Part shown: positions 5,102-5,441 of the stretch, piece after piece
Numbering within the stretch: the stretch's first letter is position 1
How the letters are laid out: the number at the start of each line of letters is the position of its first letter
DNA from: Desulfocapsaceae bacterium
Lineage (GTDB): Bacteria; Desulfobacterota; Desulfobulbia; Desulfobulbales; Desulfocapsaceae
Assembly (NCBI GenBank): GCA_029934775.1
Contig: JAOZLO010000220.1
Location: 1-5,441 of the forward strand
Direction: 5' to 3'
Length of the DNA: 5,441 nt
Made by a program: the position numbers and the translations under genes
Notes under the pieces: generated by a model
Seen by the model: only the letters and a program-made list of their open reading frames with translations
What the model was told of the DNA's origin: nothing
The model's database searches: none

Positions 5102-5441
5102 TAAATGTCTTTACGAGTTGTGGCTGGAGTCTCCATCGGAGTGAGTTGGTAATCAGTATCGAAAATAATGCCCACTCCGTTTTTCTCCTGGCGGATGACG
5201 ATACCGCTGGCACTTACCCAGATGTTTTTGTCGGTAAATTGTCTCAGGCTCTTCATGGAGAGGATAAAGCGTAATCGTTTCAGGTCAGCAAAGCTCAAGA
5301 AAAATTCGATTTTAACCTTCGAAGCCATTGGAACTTTGTGAGATGTTTCTATAAAGGCTCCTCTTGAACTGATATTGGCTGCTACTGTATCAATCATCAA
5401 GGATTGATTTTCTCTATACCTGTATGAGATTTTGGCTTGAA
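5101..5441 (-). CDS. PilZ-domain protein, 5' end outside window
   Basis: The C-terminal 112 or so residues of a PilZ-type protein, a family whose members often bind cyclic di-GMP and control motility, adhesion or polysaccharide output. A TTG at 5400 could be mistaken for the start, but the frame is open to the right edge and reads AKISYRYRENQSLMIDTVAANISSR across it, so the gene begins beyond the window. The N-x-S-x-x-G signature is present (ANISSRGAFIET). It is followed by a hydrophobic strand and helix (KIEFFLSFADLKRLRFIL), then WVSASGIVIRQ and GVGIIFDTDYQ, the closing barrel strands. The arginine motif (RxxxR) that pairs with NxSxxG in c-di-GMP binders is not visible in the portion seen; it may lie outside or be absent, as in non-binding PilZ proteins. 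Its stop overlaps the next gene's start (TAATG), so both are one operon. Confidence 0.85.
   Translation of the reverse strand, partial: QAKISYRYRENQSLMIDTVAANISSRGAFIETSHKVPMASKVKIEFFLSFADLKRLRFILSMKSLRQFTDKNIWVSASGIVIRQEKNGVGIIFDTDYQLTPMETPATTRKDI

Overview
The window reads as ordinary chromosomal DNA from a Gram-negative bacterium of moderate GC content. The combination of a CTC-type L25 with an acidic tail, a cyclic-nucleotide-domain protein ending in a PATAN/DUF4388 domain, and a PilZ gene fused to it by overlap fits the Desulfobacterota (sulfate reducers and relatives, perhaps Desulfobulbales). That assignment is inferred from gene style only. There is no insertion sequence, integrase, CRISPR array or phage gene.

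Left part (1-1360, + strand): the classic rplY-pth pair. The 3' part of ribosomal protein L25 enters from the left edge; its true start lies outside, because the frame is open and homologous before the first ATG. A strong intrinsic terminator follows, then peptidyl-tRNA hydrolase (pth). The pth start has no visible Shine-Dalgarno sequence and has a perfect TATAAT box just ahead of it.

Middle (1361-3967): a noncoding stretch, then tRNA-Arg(CCT) with encoded CCA on the - strand, then a MocR-family regulator (GntR-type winged helix fused to an aminotransferase-like PLP domain) on the - strand. Divergent from it is a NimA-like / pyridoxamine-phosphate-oxidase-fold flavoprotein. The 213-bp divergent gap holds plausible back-to-back promoters and repeats that could be the MocR operator, so the regulator probably controls the flavoprotein, itself, or both.

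Right part (4040-5441, - strand): a signalling operon. A PilZ-domain gene, running in from the right edge, overlaps by one base (TAATG) the start of a three-part protein: an unrecognised cysteine-containing N-terminal region, a Crp/Fnr-type cyclic-nucleotide-binding fold lacking the canonical phosphate-binding arginine, and a C-terminal PATAN/DUF4388 domain. This operon converges on the flavoprotein gene, with a hairpin at the junction.

Nothing here proves a new system. The most promising items are the PilZ/CNB-PATAN pair, its unrecognised N-terminal domain with an altered ligand pocket, and the MocR-flavoprotein divergon.
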